Positions 62,267 to 64,000 of a stretch of 64,000 bases of DNA are shown piece after piece. The DNA comes from Fontibacillus puldeungensis (lineage in GTDB: Bacteria; Bacillota; Bacilli; Paenibacillales; Paenibacillaceae). Below the pieces are notes generated by a model that saw nothing but the letters and a program-made list of their open reading frames with translations, was not told where the DNA came from and did not search any database. The position numbers were made by a program, and so were the translations under genes. The stretch's first letter is position 1; each line of letters starts with the position of its first letter. The stretch is taken from assembly GCF_042678945.1 (NCBI RefSeq), contig NZ_JBHTLM010000003.1, forward strand, positions 62,001 to 126,000, read 5' to 3'.

Positions 62267-62332
62267 AATCTAACTTGTGTTAGGTTGCCGGTCAGGGACA
62301 AAATATCTATGGAAAAGGAGCGTTACGTTTTT

Positions 62333-62743
62333 ATGGCGGTAACAAAGAGTGAACTGGGTACGACTATACTAAGAGTGTTTTTAGGACTAACGTTCTTGGT
62401 TCATGGGTTTGTGAAGTTTCAAGGCGGCATTTCGAACACTGTTGGATTCTTTGAAAGTCTGGGTTTACCGGGTTTTGCCGCGTATATCGTAGCGACCATC
62501 GAATTAGTCGGTGGGGCAGCGATGCTTTTAGGTATTGGCACAAGAATGGTCGCCATATTGTTCGCGTTAATCTTGGCAGTTGCCACAATTAAGGTAAAAC
62601 TTTCGGCAGGTTTTCTTGGCAACGGTCAAATGGCCGGCTATGAGCTAGACCTGGCGTTAATAACCATTTCCATCTACCTTGCTTTAAAAGGTAAGTCCTT
62701 CTTAGCACTGGACAATGCAATTTTTCGTTCAAAGAAAGATTAA
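62333..62743 (+). CDS. catD: DoxX-family membrane protein CatD
   Basis: A 136-residue DoxX-type membrane protein with four helices. LRVFLGLTFLVHGFVKFQGGI, FESLGLPGFAAYIVATIELVGGAAMLLGIGTRM and AGFLGNGQMAGYELDLALI match B. subtilis CatD (YfiD). Upstream in-frame starts exist (62285, 62309); the ATG at 62333 best agrees with CatD length, though GGAG lies rather far (about 14 nt). It precedes catE by 18 nt. DoxX proteins act with redox partners in thiol/quinone stress. Confidence 0.87.
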   Translation: MAVTKSELGTTILRVFLGLTFLVHGFVKFQGGISNTVGFFESLGLPGFAAYIVATIELVGGAAMLLGIGTRMVAILFALILAVATIKVKLSAGFLGNGQMAGYELDLALITISIYLALKGKSFLALDNAIFRSKKD

Positions 62744-62761
62744 CAGGAAGAAGGCATTATC

Positions 62762-63631
62762 ATGAATTTTCACCGTGGGTCCAACCCATATGTCGGGCAA
62801 GTAAGCCTAAAGGTTCAACAGCTTGAGCGTTCCTTAACCTTTTATAAGGAAGCCATCGGGTTTTCGGTATTGAAACAAACGGAAACGACTGCTGACCTGA
62901 CCGCGGATGGGAAAACGGTCCTGCTATCGCTTGAACAGCCGGACAACGTGATACCGACGCCAAGAAAAACTACGGGATTGTATCATTTTGCGTTACTTCT
63001 GCCTACACGTTCTGATCTGGCGAATTACGTACGTCATTTTGCCGAATTGGGGCTGCGGATTGGCTCATCCGATCATCTTGTCAGCGAAGCCCTGTACTTA
63101 TCAGATCCCGACGGTAATGGCATTGAGATCTACAGAGATCGGAATCCTTCGGAATGGACATGGCGAAACGGTCAAGTCGAGATGGCGGTGGATCCACTGG
63201 ACTTTAGAGACCTTCTTTCACATGAGGAAGAAAAGCCTTGGACGGGGCTTCCCGCAGATACCGTCATGGGGCATATCCATCTACATGTATCCGAGTTGCA
63301 AACTACTGAGAAGTTTTATTCGAAAGGCCTCGGATTTGAGGTGGTGAACCGTTTCGGAGCGCAGGCGCTTTTTATCTCTTCTGGAAAGTACCATCACCAC
63401 ATAGGATTAAATACATGGAACGGTGTAGGAGCGCCTAAACCACCAGAAAACAGTGCTGGACTGAAATCATTTACTCTAATTTATCCTGATGAAGCAGCCC
63501 GAAATCGCGTTGTAGCCAATTTGGGGCAAATGAACTTCAACGTCCATCAAGAAGGAAGCGGAAGCATAGCAACAACCGATCCGTCTGGGAATCGCATTTT
63601 GTTATTGGTTCGTGAAGAAATAAGCATATAA
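62762..63631 (+). CDS. catE: Catechol 2,3-dioxygenase CatE (VOC fold)
   Basis: A 289-residue extradiol dioxygenase with two vicinal-oxygen-chelate domains. The C-terminal active domain has the metal ligands in MGHIHLHVSEL and YHHHIGLNTW; the N-terminal one has LYHFALLLP and SEALYLSDPDGNGIEIY. It closely follows B. subtilis CatE (YfiE), which cleaves catechol using Fe(II). ATG after AGGAAGAAGG. Operon with catD and perhaps the FMN reductase. Confidence 0.92.
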   Translation: MNFHRGSNPYVGQVSLKVQQLERSLTFYKEAIGFSVLKQTETTADLTADGKTVLLSLEQPDNVIPTPRKTTGLYHFALLLPTRSDLANYVRHFAELGLRIGSSDHLVSEALYLSDPDGNGIEIYRDRNPSEWTWRNGQVEMAVDPLDFRDLLSHEEEKPWTGLPADTVMGHIHLHVSELQTTEKFYSKGLGFEVVNRFGAQALFISSGKYHHHIGLNTWNGVGAPKPPENSAGLKSFTLIYPDEAARNRVVANLGQMNFNVHQEGSGSIATTDPSGNRILLLVREEISI

Positions 63632-63712
63632 TAAAAACGTGACAGGTGGTAGAACAACATGGGTTTTCTTAACAAATTATTAGGTAATAAAACAACCGAG
63701 GAGGCAAAAACA

Positions 63713-64000
63713 ATGGAAAAATTAAACATCGGTATCATTTTAGGAAGTACGCGTCAAGGACGCTTGAGTCCGCAAGTAGGGGAGTGGATCAAGGGGATCG
63801 CCGAGCAACGTGGGGACGCCAATTATGAAATTGTCGATATTGCAGATTACAATCTGCCGTTCTTAGGCACAACTGATGGTTCTGAGCCGGGAATTGCAGC
63901 CTGGAATCAAAAGCTCGACAGCTTGGACGGATTTGTATTTATCGTTCAAGAATACAACCACAGCATCACAGGCGCGTTGAAGAATGCTCTGGACTTTGCA
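63713..64000 (+). CDS. NADPH-dependent FMN reductase/azoreductase, truncated by window edge
   Basis: The first 96 residues of a flavodoxin-like NADPH-dependent FMN reductase: IGIILGSTRQGRLSPQVGEW is the FMN phosphate loop, FIVQEYNHSITGALKNALDF the second FMN-binding loop. GAGGAGG lies 8 nt before ATG 63713. An equally good start (AGGTGGT, 8 nt) is at ATG 63659 in the same frame, adding 18 residues (MGFLNKLLGNKTTEEAKT). Behind catDE it fits a quinone-reduction role. Confidence 0.87.
   Translation, partial: MEKLNIGIILGSTRQGRLSPQVGEWIKGIAEQRGDANYEIVDIADYNLPFLGTTDGSEPGIAAWNQKLDSLDGFVFIVQEYNHSITGALKNALDFA

Overview
The window reads as a chromosomal segment of a spore-forming, low-to-mid GC Gram-positive of the Paenibacillus type. 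This rests on a cwlJ-gerQ spore germination pair, a very large cell-surface enzyme with a C-terminal SLH anchor, a XerS-type recombinase, a DUF3900 protein, a c-di-AMP (ydaO/yuaA) riboswitch, strong Shine-Dalgarno sites with frequent TTG/GTG starts, and close relatives of Bacillus genes (catDE, glpP, pyrK/pyrD). No rRNA, tRNA, CRISPR array, prophage or insertion sequence was recognised. Genes run off both ends: a HAD hydrolase on the left and an FMN reductase on the right.

Layout. 1-2.9 kb: HAD hydrolase (partial), winged-helix regulator divergent from an MFS transporter. 2.9-7.7 kb: a compact run of orphan ABC ATPase, VCBS-repeat lipoprotein, response regulator, histidine kinase and GNAT acetyltransferase. 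7.8-14.4 kb: glycogen metabolism (glgC facing away from glgB-glgA, then a neopullulanase-type alpha-glycosidase). 14.6-17.0 kb: polar amino acid ABC transporter. 17.1-18.9 kb: c-di-AMP riboswitch with a LysM-3D wall protein, then a polysaccharide deacetylase. 19.0-23.1 kb: pyrK-pyrD, an LpdD-like small protein, moeA-mobB. 23.4-28.6 kb: xerS, spermidine-synthase-like protein, MarR regulator, CBS protein, DUF3900 protein, ldh. 29-36.7 kb: deacetylase, YCF48-like lipoprotein, a small Cys-rich protein behind a textbook Fnr-type promoter, DUF2500 protein, phytoene-desaturase-like oxidoreductase, cwlJ-gerQ, CNNM/CorC-type membrane protein. 36.8-43.8 kb: ECF sigma factor, M29 aminopeptidase, AI-2E family permease, two unknown small proteins, zinc alcohol dehydrogenase, isochorismatase-like hydrolase, AIM24 protein.

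The most coherent special system lies at 43.9-54.6 kb. A giant secreted SLH-anchored glycerophosphodiester phosphodiesterase, the RNA-binding antiterminator glpP, a HAD-IIA phosphatase and a ugpB-ugpA-ugpE-type ABC importer lie head to tail. Two of these transcription units begin with nearly identical RNA leaders (GGGT, a conserved 16-nt loop, ACCC) that can either close a small hairpin or hand their ACCC strand to a downstream intrinsic terminator. I infer a local GlpP regulon in which surface hydrolysis of glycerophosphodiesters, glycerol-3-phosphate uptake and possibly dephosphorylation are switched on together by glycerol-3-phosphate.

Right of this lie a tandem pair of class 3 lipase paralogues, of which the upstream copy has lost its nucleophilic serine (GHNYGG in place of GHSLGG), an NmrA-like oxidoreductase with twin operators, a GNAT, the ACT-UPF0210 pair, a TetM-like translation GTPase, and a catechol/quinone detoxification locus (HxlR regulator divergent from catD-catE and an FMN reductase).
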